From NCBI GenBank assembly GCA_001643675.2, contig LSRY02000008.1, forward strand, positions 1,898,415-1,962,414: DNA of 64,000 nucleotides. The letters run 5' to 3'. The DNA comes from Monocercomonoides exilis. Lineage: Eukaryota; Preaxostyla; Oxymonadida; Polymastigidae. Positions within the stretch are counted from its first letter, which is position 1. Every line of letters begins with the position of its first letter. The notes below the pieces were generated by a model, which made no database searches, had not been told where the DNA came from, and saw only the letters and a program-made list of their open reading frames with translations. Both the position numbers and the translations under genes were made by a program. Shown here piece after piece: positions 44,906 through 58,693 of this stretch.

Positions 44906-46330
44906 CTAATTCATCCCAATCGTTTTCAATTTCTTCCCTTTCCCTGCTATTATTATCTTCTTTTCCTCAACACTGATTGTCTTCTCTTCGCTCATATCCC
45001 TCCCACCCAGCAACGTGATTGTCGAGCTCAGCTGCGCCATGCTCGAACCCACTGCATGCCCCACTGTCTTGCAAGGTGCTGCCTCACTCATCCCACACAG
45101 ATTATTTGTGTCATCTCCACTCACTCCAACATACCGATCCTTCATCCCGACGCTCAGCCACCACATCTTTTCTGTGTGCTGATACGTCCAACTGCCTGAT
45201 AAATAATAACGGCACACTCTCGTATCATTGCTATTCGTTGTGTACGATTCATAAAACGGATTATTCGATGAGAAGAGATTGTATAGATCTTGGAAAAACA
45301 AATCATGACCATATGGAGTGGTATCAGTGCAACTGCAATCGTGGAAGAAGAAGAAATAGCAATAAATGTTGTTGCTTGGAGCTGTTTGTTGGTTTGGATC
45401 AAATCTCATTCCTCCGCCATGTGAATATGCCGAACACGAAATAAACTGGAGGCTCCTCATTTTGAATGCAGCTGGAACATTGTAACAGCACATCCCTCCG
45501 CCATTCGAATTTGTAATGGAGCACGAAGTGAAGAAACACTCAAACACACAAGCGCTCTCCCCTTTGCCATTTTCTGTTCCAATGCAGCCAGATCCAGAAA
45601 CATTAAAAGAATCGAGACATAAACCTCCTCCATAAATTTTCGCTTTGCAACTCTTGAATTCGCAGCCGCTGATCCTGACACAAGAAGTTATATTATAAGC
45701 ATACAATCCTCCTCCAGCCCAATTTTTTGCTGTACAAGCATTGAATGAGTTGTTCTCTATTTTGATAGAATTGATTGAAACACACAAAATTCCTCCGCCA
45801 TCATAATGCGCATAACAATCATTGAACGAACAAAATTTCACAGAAAGTGTTCCAGATGCCTTGTTATACATGTAAATCGCTCCGCCATTTGAATCTCCAT
45901 AAGAATAATCATAATTTGTCCCAGTTGTTTTTGAGCCATTCCATACACACCAAGTGAACGAATTCGTTAAATCTGTAGAAATTTGCTGTCTCACTGGTTT
46001 CGATGGATTCCCTTCACTCCCGCTGACTGCAACATTCTGAGACCGATAGCACCTGACAAATGAGGTGTTCGAGGCAGCCAAGGATGATGAGGGGCTGTTC
46101 AGTGAGGGAACAATGCCCCCATCATAAACATCCCACACCGATACAAACTCACACCCACTCATCAGAAATGATGTTTGGCTCAGCCCTTCAGCCAGATGTG
46201 ATATTTTTGGTGGATTTGTGGAGATGTTGAAGAAGGTCAGCTGGGTGAGAGATACAAGGCGTGTCAGGGGAGGTGCCAGAAACGGGGCTGAAGACACACA
46301 AAAAGATGAGAAATTCGACTCACTCACCAA
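44906..46330 (-). pseudogene. Surface-protein cassette C2 (mirror of C1)
   Basis: 474 codons, in all I compared identical to C1 except one Val/Ile difference (CVSVNS versus CVSINS). Same missing signal peptide, same abrupt IGMN end. Near-identity of the arms implies a recent inversion duplication or ongoing arm-to-arm conversion. Confidence 0.8.
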
Positions 46331-46860
46331 TACACTCCCTCCTCCTTCGCTTTCTTCTTCTCTTCCTTCTTCTCTTCCTTCTCCACCTCTTCTTCCTCCT
46401 CCTCTCTCCCACTTCTCGGCTGCACCATCCCTCTCAATACAATTTTCATCAAAATCTCAAATTATTCTACAACCCTTTTCCTTCCTCTTTCTGCAGCATA
46501 TGTTATGAATCTCATAAAAAATTATAACAGACCTTCGCTGTCAATGCCTTTTTATAATTAATGATCCCATAAAGCTCTTTCCCAAACTGATTCTGCTGAT
46601 TGACCTTCACTTTCTGTATTTTGATGTAATTTCACTCCCTTGAAATTTTACGAAAACGCCAGCAAAAACAATTTTGTTCAAACAAAATAAAAAGAAAAAA
46701 CAATAAATCATATAAAAAATAGTCAAATAATATAATTAATAAAAATGTCATACCCTTGTTTTCCTTTTCTCTCGCCCACTTTTCTCAAAGAATCATCCCA
46801 TTCCTTGCCTCCTCATCCCTTCCATCATCTCCAACAAAAACAAAACATACTGCAATCTCC

Positions 46861-48880
46861 ATCCATAAAGATAAATATTCTGGAATCTATCCCCATCTTC
46901 TTTTTAGAATTTTCTCCAAATTATCTGTGTTCTTTCTCACAAAAGCTAATCTCCTCTGTTTTTCACCAAAACCCCTTTCTCCTTTCATCTTTCTTCTTTG
47001 TAAGGCACAGTTTCTTTTCTTCTTCTCAATTACTTGTGCATATCTTCTGTCTTTTCATCATTTTCCCATTCTCTTTTTTCGCGTTCAACCAGATTTGTCC
47101 AGCACTCCTTCCAAAACCTTCAAAATTATCTTTCTTTCATTTCATTTCGCATTTCTCCTCCAGCTCACTCCTCTATGCGCCCCTTCATTTATTTCATCCA
47201 GACTTCTTTTATGCATTTTTAATCTCCTCTTTCCATGTTCCATGTTCATTCATTGCCATCGAGCATTCTTGTAAAAATACAAACATCATAAAAAATAAAA
47301 TACGAAAACATATTTTTTAATAATAATGAACAAACCTATGCCAATTGATATGACCAATCTTCGTATACAACATTTCTTCTTCTTCTTCTTCTTCTTCTTC
47401 TGTGTGTATTTCTCTGTTCTGCTCATAACATCAGCCTTCTCTGTCTCTGCTCTCAGTCTCACGGCAAATGAAACCACTTCTCTTCTGTTCCCTCAAAATT
47501 GCCCATGTCCAATCCTCACTTTCGGTTCTATTCCACAAATTCCAACAACTCCAACCATTTTTATTTTCATAAGATGGCAAGTGAAAAAAAGAAAAAAGAA
47601 GACGAAGACGAGAAAAACGAAGAAGGAGACATAGACGAATAAATTGAAGAAGAAAATGAAATTATTTTATTCGGAGGAGCTGGTGATGATGATGATGATG
47701 ATGCGAAGAAGGCAAAGAAGGCAAAGAAGATGATGAAAACTGTGAGGCTGAAAAATAAGAATAACAATAAATGAAAAAGTCTGTGAAGATGAAGAATACG
47801 ATGAAGGAGATGCAAAAGACGATAAAGAAGATGCCGCTGAGTTTTCATATGAATGATATTTTCTTCTGTAAGAAGACATCCTCAAAATAGCAATCTCGTT
47901 CTCTGCTCCAGCTGCAAATCCTTCTATGATATAAGACTGAAGGCAAAGGCAAAATGACTTAAATCTATTTTGTCTGTTATCCACCACAAGCTGCTTGTTT
48001 TACGCCAAACTGTCTGTTTTTCTCGAATTTTCGACAAACAAGCAAAACAATCAAGTGCCATTCTACCCCTCTCCTCGGTCCATAAAAGCAATGTCTTCCC
48101 CTTCTTCTCCAAAGAAAGGCACCTTGTTCTGCTCCAATTGCCTCCAATGTCCTGTTTCAGTCACTTGTCCCAATCTTTCCAACAAACTTAAAAATGAAAA
48201 TGTCTTCTTCCTCTTTTTAAAAAACGCTCCCTTTTCATTGAATTTGGTTATTCTTCCTTTTTAGCTTTGGCATTTTCCAATCCCGTTGATTTCTGCTCCA
48301 TCAAAACTCATTTTTCATCGTATTTCTATCCATCGCGCATGTTGAGTCCAAAATAAGTCACATACATTTATGATAAAATATATTCAGGCTCTTATAATAT
48401 ATTTGTAAGATAGCATTTGTCTCGCTTCATTGCTGTTCTCCTCTGCATGGAATAAATCGTCCATTTTTTATAAATCGTCTGAATCACGACTTTGGAGAGG
48501 ATACGGATGATAATATCTTCACAATCAACAGAAAAATAAAAAATACATACATTAAAAATTTCACATTCACATTGAAAATGTTGCATCCTCACACCATTCC
48601 ATCAATCAAAATGAATAATTCCAGCTTCCCTCAAAATAAAATTGTTGCTGTCTCATCTGCCATATCTCTGGAAATAATTCACCCATCCCAGCTGGAATGT
48701 TTGACGTCTTGATTTCTCACTCTGTTGAACGGCTTTTTTATCATTAAACTTTGATCATTTGCCATAACAGATTAGAGAGTTTGATGAATGAAAGAGGATT
48801 CAATTTGATGTTTTTTGGTTGAAAGGGCAGAGGCTGGAAGAGAAATGGGGACAGGGGATTGTTTGTGGGGCAGCTCAACA
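46861..48880. other. Outer P2 arm block, no gene supported
   Basis: Phe/Ser-rich plus frames (46745-47320, 47326-47634, 47995-48264) recur at the mirror position 62059-63400 but break differently in the two arms, so they look non-coding. Includes TTC (47368-47400) and GAT (47683-47703) runs. Confidence 0.4.
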
Positions 48881-49228
48881 ACCTTGCCAATTCTTGTTAT
48901 TTGTGTGCCAAATGAGCAGAAAAGAAATTGATTTCTAACTTTATGGCCGCTGTCTGGTGCTCATGATGAGCATGAGATAATAAGAGGGAGAAATTATCGA
49001 CAATGCATTGATTCATCATTCAGCACCTGGATTGCAACATATCCTGCCAATCCCCTTGAATAAATGGAATTTCTTTGAAAAGTGAAGGAAAAGGAAAAGC
49101 AATGTTAAATCTTGTTTCGGTCATGTCACAACATTGTTGCACTTTTGAACATGTGTTTTATTCTTCACCTGTTGAGCAACATCTGGTGTCATCTTTCAAT
49201 TTTATTGTGAAATCCAACACAGATACAA

Positions 49229-49537
49229 ATGGATAATTTTCGTTTATCAAAATTATCTCTTTCACTTGTGCATCATCTTCGCTTTCCATGTTTTCAAACG
49301 TTTTTTTCTTCTTCTTCGTATTCGCCAATACTCGATCTGGGAAATTGGATCAACATCCCTCAACATCCCAAAGAGACAAAACAAGATGATTCTCTTGTGT
49401 TTGAAAGGCATTTGTCTTCACCTGATATCTCTCTTTTTCTGCCATTCTATCATCATCTTCTTCTTCTGTTTCTATTTGTTATCTTCATCAACATTGTTGG
49501 GAAGAGCCCATCTGATCCCAAGAAAATATATCAATGA
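49229..49537 (+). CDS. Conserved short frame with a membrane-like segment (copy 2)
   Basis: Same 102-codon frame as 13752-14060 and 60791-61099, identical to the latter. Its hydrophobic stretch is LLLLFLFVIFINIVG. The conservation could come from arm homogenisation alone. Not recognised. Confidence 0.25.
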   Translation: MDNFRLSKLSLSLVHHLRFPCFQTFFSSSSYSPILDLGNWINIPQHPKETKQDDSLVFERHLSSPDISLFLPFYHHLLLLFLFVIFINIVGKSPSDPKKIYQ

Positions 49538-49599
49538 GAATGAGCAGGATTGTTTTTTATCATTCCTTTTTGTTAATGAAAGGAAATATCACAAAGCTC

Positions 49600-51050
49600 T
49601 TGGTTTTTGAATTGGAGTCATCAAGGCCAATCACGTGAGCACTTTGGCGATCATCAGGGTTGTGAGTCCATGGAAAGGTATGGAAAGAAGAGAGAATGCA
49701 AAAGGCGAGAAATGAGAAGAGGAATTATTAAGAATCTGTTTGTGAATGAAGCCTTGCATGAAGCAGAAGGAAAGACAGCAAGATGGATTTTTTTTGAGAG
49801 GGATTGTCAAAGAAGTTCTTTGAACTGAACAAGGATCGAATTGACAGTTGGTGTGCCTGAGTGGATTTTGAGCAGGATACACATTCTTTAGCCTTCTCAT
49901 AAGTCTTAATGCAATTATGTTCCATTTGGAATGAGAGATTGTTTTGAATATATTTGAGGATATGGTGAAACACTTTTTCTGATAGAAATGGTGGAGCTGA
50001 TTCATGCAGTTTATTTTCTTTTGCAATCAGACATCTGGGAAAATGGGAAGGATGCATTTGTGGAGAATGGAGCAGTTAGTGATTTTTGAGGGTGATGGAG
50101 GAAGATATGTCCTATCCAGAACGAGTCGGGAGAAGGGAGCAGAGGGAAATGAAGGTGAAAGAGCAAGGAGGAATGGCAGATGAAACTCAGTTTGTGAGGG
50201 GAAGAGAAAGAAGGGTAAATTGCTTAATAAATCCTTTTTTTTATATGAGTTATTGCCAGTCTTGTGGTGTGGCTGCACATCAACGATCACTTTGGAAAAT
50301 GTGTGTGGAGAAGGTTGTATTTCCTTTGGCATTCCTCTAACCATTTGTGTTTTTGGGGGAAATGTGCCTGTGAATGAGCAAAAGGAGGGGGAATGGATGT
50401 TGTTGGGAGTGATTGAGATGTGTCTGTTTTGCAAAAAGGATGAGGATGAGGAAGGTGATGGAAGGGGAAGTTGGCAGTCTGCTTGGAGGGGTCTTTGGAA
50501 GGGAGTTGGAAAGAAGAAAAGCAGAGGGGCAGGGGATTGGGATGGAAAGGAAAGTTGGGTGAAGAAGACGAAAGGTGAGGAGAGGATGGTGTGGCTGGGC
50601 AAATGAAATGGGGTGAGGAGTGCTTGTGGGTGTGATGATTCCACGCTCAGCAAGGTTGTTGGGAATGTTGATGGTTGTGACGGATGCTGTGTGTTTTGGA
50701 GCAGAAAGGATGAGGAAAGCAGACAGAAGAAACGAGAGAGGATGGTGAGTGGCAGGCAGTTGTTGGAGGGGGGTGAGGATGAAGCGGAGGAAAGGATGCT
50801 GGATGGGCATATGGCTGATGGAGCAGATGTGTTTGTTGAGAGGGGTTGAGGGGCAGTTGTATTTTTGGAAAGGAGAGGAAAGAAGAGGGAGATGGAGAAC
50901 ATATGGAGGGTGAAGGGTTTATTGAAACAAGAGAAGGAAGATGAAGGAAAGGGAGGCATTTGAATTGTGATAAGCATGAAGGGAATGGGAAATATCCTTG
51001 AAAATTCACAAAAAAATAAAAAATATCTTGTAATTTTTCAGAGAAATTTC
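49600..51050 (+). pseudogene. Decayed coding-like region of the shared unit (copy 2)
   Basis: Plus frames 50086-50340, 50220-50606 and 50613-50849 have Cys/Gly/acidic content (for example TITLENVCGEGCISFG and FGGNVPVNEQKEG) suggestive of a broken surface-protein gene read in the direction toward D1. The long antisense frame 50027-50977 is Ser/Pro/His-rich and broken by an indel in the mirror arm, so I treat it as compositional. Confidence 0.3.
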
Positions 51051-51638
51051 AAGTACATTATTCTCTGTTTTGTTCTCATTCACATTGTTGGTTTCTTTTT
51101 CGCTCAGTTCCACTCAAAACTTATTTTTTTATCTGTCCGTTTGTGTGGCATTCCCCTGTGTGATTCTTGCAAATAATACAAGGGAATGAACACACGTTAT
51201 TGTCTTTGGAAAGGAGCCAGGGCAAATGAATTCTTTTGTGAAGGCTGAGAAAATGGATTTGGAGGAGTCTGGACACACAGAAACCAGGGGAAATGGTACT
51301 TTTCTTCTTTATAAATATTATTAAAAATATATTGACAATTACAAAAAAAATATTTTATTCAAATAGACTGAGGAATTGGTTTATGCAATCAGATCAAATG
51401 AAAACAGAAAAATGCGGAAAGCGTGTTGAGAGAAGTTTTGCAGCCTGGAACAGACATGGTACATGGCACCATCTGAGGAGTGTGGCTCGATCCTTGAGGT
51501 GGTACGGGTGCTGAGCCTCTGGGGTGCCTGGGAAATGGGGCAGCGATTTATTGGCCAGATGTCTGTGTCTGGGCATGGAACATGTTTATGATGCCTCTTT
51601 CTATGTGCTGTGATGGAAATGTGTTGTGAATTGGCCGT

Positions 51639-52123
51639 ATGAGTGGGCTTGTGGGGCAGCTTGGTGTCGGTGGGTGTCATTGTTTCCTTTCAGAATGTTA
51701 TCTAATCAGCCATACTGGTGGAGGTGTGCCATTTTATTTGCCTCACGAGGGAGCCGTTGACGTGTTGCACCTTTTTTATATCTATTTTTCCGTATTTTAT
51801 TTCTCAGCAGGGAGCAGCTGGGGATGTTTTGCAACAGAAGAATTTTTCGATGATCGGGGTTCCTGTGTGGGCCAAAACAGCGGAGAAGGGGATGGGAGCA
51901 AAAGAAACAGCGATTGGGAGGGGTGCAGCGTGGAGACGAGGGGATGCAGCAGAATTTTGTTTTTTCATCTCAACGGCAGTTATTGGCTGTTGTGGCAGCG
52001 CCAGCGCAAATACGGATGATTTTATTGGATGCTCTCCTTCAGACCTGGGATTTGCCGTTATTTCAGCCAGCAAAAATATTTCGACTCCAACTGCCCACCC
52101 GTCACACTGAACAGCATCGTTGA
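51639..52123 (+). pseudogene. Second surface-like fragment, tail-to-tail with cassette D1
   Basis: Copy of the fragment at 11182-11720: CYLISHTGGGVPF and SCVGQN motifs, frame breaks near 51915 and 52029, running into the end of D1 at about 52080. Tentative family assignment. Confidence 0.35.
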
Positions 52124-53338
52124 AATTGAAGAAAGAGAATTCGTCCCAATCACACTCACTGTCTTCCCTTTCCCAACAACAGAAATCTTCTTTTCCCCAA
52201 CATTGATCGTCGCCCCTTCGCTCACATGCTTCCCATCCAGCAACGTGATTGTCGAGCTCAGCTGCGCCATGCTCGAACCCACTGCATGCCCCACTGTCTT
52301 GCAAGGTGCTGCCTCACTCATCCCACACAGATTATTTGTGTCATCCCCACTCACTCCAACATACCGATCCTTCATCCCTTCCTTCAGCCATTCCTTCTTT
52401 TGTGTTTCCTGATACACCCAATTGTTTCCGTTATAATATTGGAAGTACACTCTCGTATCATTGCTGTTCGTTGTATACGATTCGTAGAACGGGTTGTTCG
52501 AAGAAAAGTGATTGTAATTGTCTTGAAAAAACACATCGTGGCCATATGGAGTGGAAATACTGCAACTGCAATCGTGGAAGAAGAAGAAATAGCAATAAAG
52601 GTTGTTGCCGGGAGCTGTTGATTGATATGGATAAAAATACAATCCTCCACCATATGATAATGCACTGCACGAAATAAACTGGAGGCTCCTCATTTTGAAT
52701 GCAGACGGAACACCATAACAATATATCCCTCCGCCGCCAGTGCTCGAGAGTGTACATGAAGTGAATGAGCACTCAAACACACAAGCACTCTCCCCTTTGT
52801 CGTTTTCTGTTCCAATACAGGAAGATCCAGAAACATTAAAAGTTTGAAGATAAAGGCCTCCTCCATAATTTTTCGATGTGCATTTCTGGAACTCGCAGCC
52901 ACTGATCCTGACACACGAAGAAATCGAATAAATGTCAATTCCTCCGCCTTCATAGTTCTGAGCTGTGCAAGCGTTGAACGAAGTATTCTCGACCGTAATG
53001 GAACATATTTCATATGCTGTTATTGCTCCTCCGCCATAATACGCGTAGCAGTTGTTGAACGAGCAATGCTTTACAGAAAGTGTTCCTGATGACAGACCGT
53101 ATATATTGATTGCTCCTCCATTTGAAGCGCTATCTTCATAATCTTCATTTTCTCCAGTTGTTTTTGACCCATTCCACACACACCAAGTGAACGAATTCGC
53201 CCCATCATCTGTAATCTTCTGTCTCGCTGGTTTCGATAAATTCCCCTCACTCCCTCCTATTGCAACATTCTGAGTGCGATAGCATCTGACAAATGAGGTG
53301 TTCGAGGCAGCCAATGACGATGAAGAGCTGTTAAGCAA
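52058..53338 (-). pseudogene. Surface-protein cassette D1 (426 codons)
   Basis: Headless and tailless GGG-repeat fragment matching residues about 205-621 of the full-length protein and ending GQLESKYFCWLK exactly as cassette B. Frame opens at TTG. It shares AYYGGGAITAYEICS and NYEGGGIDIYS blocks with B, but PYQSTAP with the full-length gene. In the stretch at 52378-52450 it reads VYFQYYNGNNWVYQ (B-like), whereas its mirror D2 is C-like there. Confidence 0.8.
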
Positions 53339-53699
53339 AGGCAGAAGGTTTTATAAAGGGAATCGATTAAAGATGAAGAATCCAATAGTTTGGCTAAGAT
53401 ATTAGAAAAGACCAAATGAGAGCGCGATGCAAAGGATATGACGGGCAACGGAAGAACGGCGCTGAAGAAATGCAAAAAGAAGAGAAATGCGACTCGCCCT
53501 CCCGAAAGCACTGCCTCCTTCTTCTCTTTTTATTTTTATCATTGTTGTTGAATGGATTGTTATATTTATCACGATTTTATTGTTAAAATAATAAGACGGT
53601 TGATTCAATTGAAAGGCATTGTCAGTACTTGTCAAATAATTTTTTTTTTAATTCAAAGAGAAATTGAGAGATTCTAAATTGAGGGATTTATAAGCTAAA

Positions 53700-55074
53700 T
53701 GCCAATGGCCAAGATGCATTCATTCTTTTCTTTGAATGCATGTTTGGAATCAAAATTTATTGTTTTCCTTTTATTTTATTCATTAATGATGAAGGTGAAT
53801 GAAATGATGGAGATATCTTCAATAGGTGAAAATTCTTTTTTGTTCATTTTTGTTTTGTTTTTATCCAAATATTTGAAATATGTATTGATTGAATATTTGC
53901 AGCAAATCGAAATGAATAATTCTTTTAATTCGTTTCATTTTCACTTAATATTTTTTTAAAAAAAAATACATTCGTAAATCGGATATTATTATTATTATTT
54001 TAATATTCAATATTTCCATAAAAAGGAAATAACTATGCACAAATTTGTTTTTTGTTATTTATTTATTTTCGAAAAAGATAGTTATTTAAATAGCAACAGA
54101 ACGTTTGTAACGCTTGGCCAGAATATCGATTCTTCGAACAAATCTTTTTTTTTTTTTTTTTCCTTTTTTATAAATATTCAAACACTCTTAATTTCACAGA
54201 TCAGCCTTTTCACCGTTTATTATTCAGAAGAAATACAAATGAAATATTTTTATTAAAAAATGTTCTTTAGGTATTCGGTTTATCGAATGAATGTTTCAAA
54301 CAAAATAGGATTCGATATTCAATTTCTTTTCTCTTGAAGTGGAAGATGATTTGAAATTTGATTTTCTTGAAAATTGACAAAAGTTTTTTTTCAACAAAAT
54401 CTCTTGACCCTTCACAAAATAAAACTGTCATTGTTCATGTTGATGATATATTTATTCAGAATTGATTTTTCACCTCTTGTCTTATTTGTTTGTTTGTTTG
54501 TTCAGTAATTTGATTATCAAAATCCAGTCTCTTTCAAAATATTATTGATCATTTGTTGTTGTCATTTACTGATTTGAGATTTGGGTGATTCCTTTGTGGC
54601 ATCACACTTTTTCTATCATAAGAATTCGTTTCGATAAATCAATTTGATGATCATGAAGATGAAACAAAACAGAACTATTAATGAGTTTCTATTTGTTTTC
54701 AGATTGTTGTCTTTCAGTTATTTTCAATGATTCAATAATTGATCATTTCCATCCACCGAACAATTCATTGCAATCTGTTAGACCCAATGATAGAATGTTG
54801 GTTATTATTGGAGAACAGAATTTTCATTTTTGATTTCAAAAACACTCACCCATTTTCAAGAGTTAATCTCAAAGTCCAATTTCATTTTGACATTTGTTTT
54901 GAAATTTGATGAGAATCATCAACTATTTTGTATTCTTGTTTGCACCATGTTTCAACAGTATTTTTTTTCCTTTATGAATGAATTGAAACATGTTTTTCAA
55001 AAATATGTTATTCTTTCAAATGTTTTCCTGTGTGATCCTTTGATATTATCTAGAAATTATCTGAGTCGAGTGAT
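53700..55074. other. AT-rich inner arm of P2, no gene
   Basis: Homologous to 1200-2740 and mirrored at 55262-56640. Includes a poly-T run at about 54145-54161. Short frames here are not conserved between P1 and P2. Confidence 0.5.
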
Positions 55075-55261
55075 AATTTTTCAGTCAATTTTTCGAGCTT
55101 TATTTGTTTATTATCACTCTGATATAATGATACGCTTTTTGATAAACTTATATTTGCACTGGAAAAAAATTAAATGAAAGTGTAGTTTGAAAATTATGTT
55201 GATCTTTATCTCAATTCAGTTTTTTTAAGATATCAATATTCTAATAAATAATAACAAAAAT
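55075..55261. other. P2 spacer; empty site for the hAT-like element
   Basis: About 187 bp of unpaired sequence between the arms. It aligns, inverted, with P1 2741-2860 joined to 8001-8080. The point where P1 carries the 5.14-kb element corresponds to about 55125-55135. Confidence 0.7.
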
Positions 55262-56996
55262 AATCACTCGACTCAGATAATTTCTAGATAATATCAAAGG
55301 ATCACACAGGAAAACATTTGAAAGAATAACATATTTTTGAAAAACATGTTTCAATTCATTCATAAAGGAAAAAAAATACTGTTGAAACATGGTGCAAACA
55401 AGAATACAAAATAGTTGATGATTCTCATCAAATTTCAAAACAAATGTCAAAATGAAATTGGACTTTGAGATTAACTCTTGAAAATGGGTGAGTGTTTTTG
55501 AAATCAAAAATGAAAATTCTGTTCTCCAATAATAACCAACATTCTATCATTGGGTCTAACAGATTGCAATGAATTGTTCGGTGGATGGAAATGATCAATT
55601 ATTGAATCATTGAAAATAACTGAAAGACAACAATCTGAAAACAAATAGAAACTCATTAATAGTTCTGTTTTGTTTCATCTTCATGATCATCAAATTGATT
55701 TATCGAAACGAATTCTTATGATAGAAAAAGTGTGATGCCACAAAGGAATCACCCAAATCTCAAATCAGTAAATGACAACAACAAATGATCAATAATATTT
55801 TGAAAGAGACTGGATTTTGATAATCAAATTACTGAACAAACAAACAAACAAATAAGACAAGAGGTGAAAAATCAATTCTGAATAAATATATCATCAACAT
55901 GAACAATGACAGTTTTATTTTGTGAAGGGTCAAGAGATTTTGTTGAAAAAAAACTTTTGTCAATTTTCAAGAAAATCAAATTTCAAATCATCTTCCACTT
56001 CAAGAGAAAAGAAATTGAATATCGAATCCTATTTTGTTTGAAACATTCATTCGATAAACCGAATACCTAAAGAACATTTTTTAATAAAAATATTTCATTT
56101 GTATTTCTTCTGAATAATAAACGGTGAAAAGGCTGATCTGTGAAATTAAGAGTGTTTGAATATTTATAAAAAAGGAAAAAAAAAAAAAAAAAGATTTGTT
56201 CGAAGAATCGATATTCTGGCCAAGCGTTACAAACGTTCTGTTGCTATTTAAATAACTATCTTTTTCGAAAATAAATAAATAACAAAAACAAATTTGTGCA
56301 TAGTTATTTCCTTTTATGGAAATATTGAATATTAAAATAATAATAATAATATCCGATTTACGAATGTATTTTTTTTAAAAAAATATTAAGTGAAAATGAA
56401 ACGAATTAAAAGAATTATTCATTTCGATTTGCTGCAAATATTCAATCAATACATATTTCAAATATTTGGATAAAAACAAAACAAAAATGAACAAAAAAGA
56501 ATTTTCACCTATTGAAGATATCTCCATCATTTCATTCACCTTCATCATTAATGAATAAAATAAAAGGAAAACAATAAATTTTGATTCCAAACATGCATTC
56601 AAAGAAAAGAATGAATGCATCTTGGCCATTGGCATTTAGCTTATAAATCCCTCAATTTAGAATCTCTCAATTTCTCTTTGAATTAAAAAAAAAATTATTT
56701 GACAAGTACTGACAATGCCTTTCAATTGAATCAACCGTCTTATTATTTTAACAATAAAATCGTGATAAATATAACAATCCATTCAACAACAATGATAAAA
56801 ATAAAAAAGAGAAGAAGGAGGCAGTGCTTTCGGGAGGGCGAGTCGCATTTCTCTTCTTTTTGCATTTCTTCAGCGCCGTTCTTCCGTTGCCCGTCATATC
56901 CTTTGCATCGCGCTCTCATTTGGTCTTTTCTAATATCTTAGCCAAACTATTGGATTCTTCATCTTTAATCGATTCCCTTTATAAAACCTTCTGCCT

Positions 56997-58274
56997 TTGC
57001 TTAACAGCTCTTCATCGTCATTGGCTGCCTCGAACACCTCATTTGTCAGATGCTATCGCACTCAGAATGTTGCAATAGGAGGGAGTGAGGGGAATTTATC
57101 GAAACCAGCGAGACAGAAGATTACAGATGATGGGGCGAATTCGTTCACTTGGTGTGTGTGGAATGGGTCAAAAACAACTGGAGAAAATGAAGATTATGAA
57201 GATAGCGCTTCAAATGGAGGAGCAATCAATATATACGGTCTGTCATCAGGAACACTTTCTGTAAAGCATTGCTCGTTCAACAACTGCTACGCGTATTATG
57301 GCGGAGGAGCAATAACAGCATATGAAATATGTTCCATTACGGTCGAGAATACTTCGTTCAACGCTTGCACAGCTCAGAACTATGAAGGCGGAGGAATTGA
57401 CATTTATTCGATTTCTTCGTGTGTCAGGATCAGTGGCTGCGAGTTCCAGAAATGCACATCGAAAAATTATGGAGGAGGCCTTTATCTTCAAACTTTTAAT
57501 GTTTCTGGATCTTCCTGTATTGGAACAGAAAACGACAAAGGGGAGAGTGCTTGTGTGTTTGAGTGCTCATTCACTTCATGTACACTCTCGAGCACTGGCG
57601 GCGGAGGGATATATTGTTATGGTGTTCCGTCTGCATTCAAAATGAGGAGCCTCCAGTTTATTTCGTGCAGTGCATTATCATATGGTGGAGGATTGTATTT
57701 TTATCCATATCAATCAACAGCTCCCGGCAACAACCTTTATTGCTATTTCTTCTTCTTCCACGATTGCAGTTGCAGTAATTCCACTCCATATGGCCACGAT
57801 GTGTTTTTTCAAGACAATTACAATCACTTTTCTTCGAACAACCCGTTCTACGAATCGTACACAACGAACAGCAATGATACGAGAGTGTGCCGTTATTATA
57901 AATCTGGAAGTTGGTATTATCAGCATACAGAAAAGATGTGGTGGCTGAGCGTCGGGATGAAGGATCGGTATGTTGGAGTGAGTGGAGATGACACAAATAA
58001 TCTGTGTGGGATGAGTGAGGCAGCACCTTGCAAGACAGTGGGGCATGCAGTGGGTTCGAGCATGGCGCAGCTGAGCTCGACAATCACGTTGCTGGATGGG
58101 AAGCATGTGAGCGAAGGGGCGACGATCAATGTTGGGGAAAAGAAGATTTCTGTTGTTGGGAAAGGGAAGACAGTGAGTGTGATTGGGACGAATTCTCTTT
58201 CTTCAATTTCAACGATGCTGTTCAGTGTGACGGGTGGGCAGTTGGAGTCGAAATATTTTTGCTGGCTGAAATAA
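56997..58274 (+). pseudogene. Surface-protein cassette D2 (425 codons)
   Basis: Mirror of D1, almost identical except for SCSIS/SCSNS and a segment of about 28 codons reading VCRYYKSGSWYYQHTEKMWWLSVG, which matches cassette C and the full-length gene type rather than D1. Opens at TTG, ends after GQLE like B and D1. The hybrid makeup indicates conversion from a C-like donor. Confidence 0.8.
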
Positions 58275-58693
58275 CGGCAAATCCCAGGTCTGAAGGAGAG
58301 CATCCAATAAAATCATCCGTATTTGCGCTGGCGCTGCCACAACAGCCAATAACTGCCGTTGAGATGAAAAAACAAAATTCTGCTGCATCCCCTCGTCTCC
58401 ACGCTGCACCCCTCCCAATCGCTGTTTCTTTTGCTCCCATCCCCTTCTCCGCTGTTTTGGCCCACACAGGAACCCCGATCATCGAAAAATTCTTCTGTTG
58501 CAAAACATCCCCAGCTGCTCCCTGCTGAGAAATAAAATACGGAAAAATAGATATAAAAAAGGTGCAACACGTCAACGGCTCCCTCGTGAGGCAAATAAAA
58601 TGGCACACCTCCACCAGTATGGCTGATTAGATAACATTCTGAAAGGAAACAATGACACCCACCGACACCAAGCTGCCCCACAAGCCCACTCAT
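58209..58693 (-). pseudogene. Second surface-like fragment, tail-to-tail with cassette D2
   Basis: Mirror of 51639-52123 and homologue of 11182-11720. Confidence 0.35.

Larger units (their letters stand above)
42870..46860. repeat. Palindrome P3, right arm
   Basis: Mirror of 33010-36815. Its outer part (46307-46860) is also the outer end of the left arm of P2, so the two palindromes overlap. Confidence 0.93.
46307..55074. repeat. Palindrome P2, left arm
   Basis: Mirror of 55262-64000; coordinates sum to about 110336 near the centre and 110296 at the outer end. It contains, from outside in: the start of cassette C2, a low-complexity/decayed block, the shared unit (48881-53700) with cassette D1, and the AT-rich inner arm. 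It may extend further left into C2, matching sequence beyond the window. Confidence 0.93.

Noticed and set aside
50027-50977. 316-codon minus frame in the P2 left arm (and related frames at 12266-13012 and 59322-60303)
   Set aside because: Ser/Pro/His-rich from a C-rich strand, broken differently in each copy; no start context or domain.
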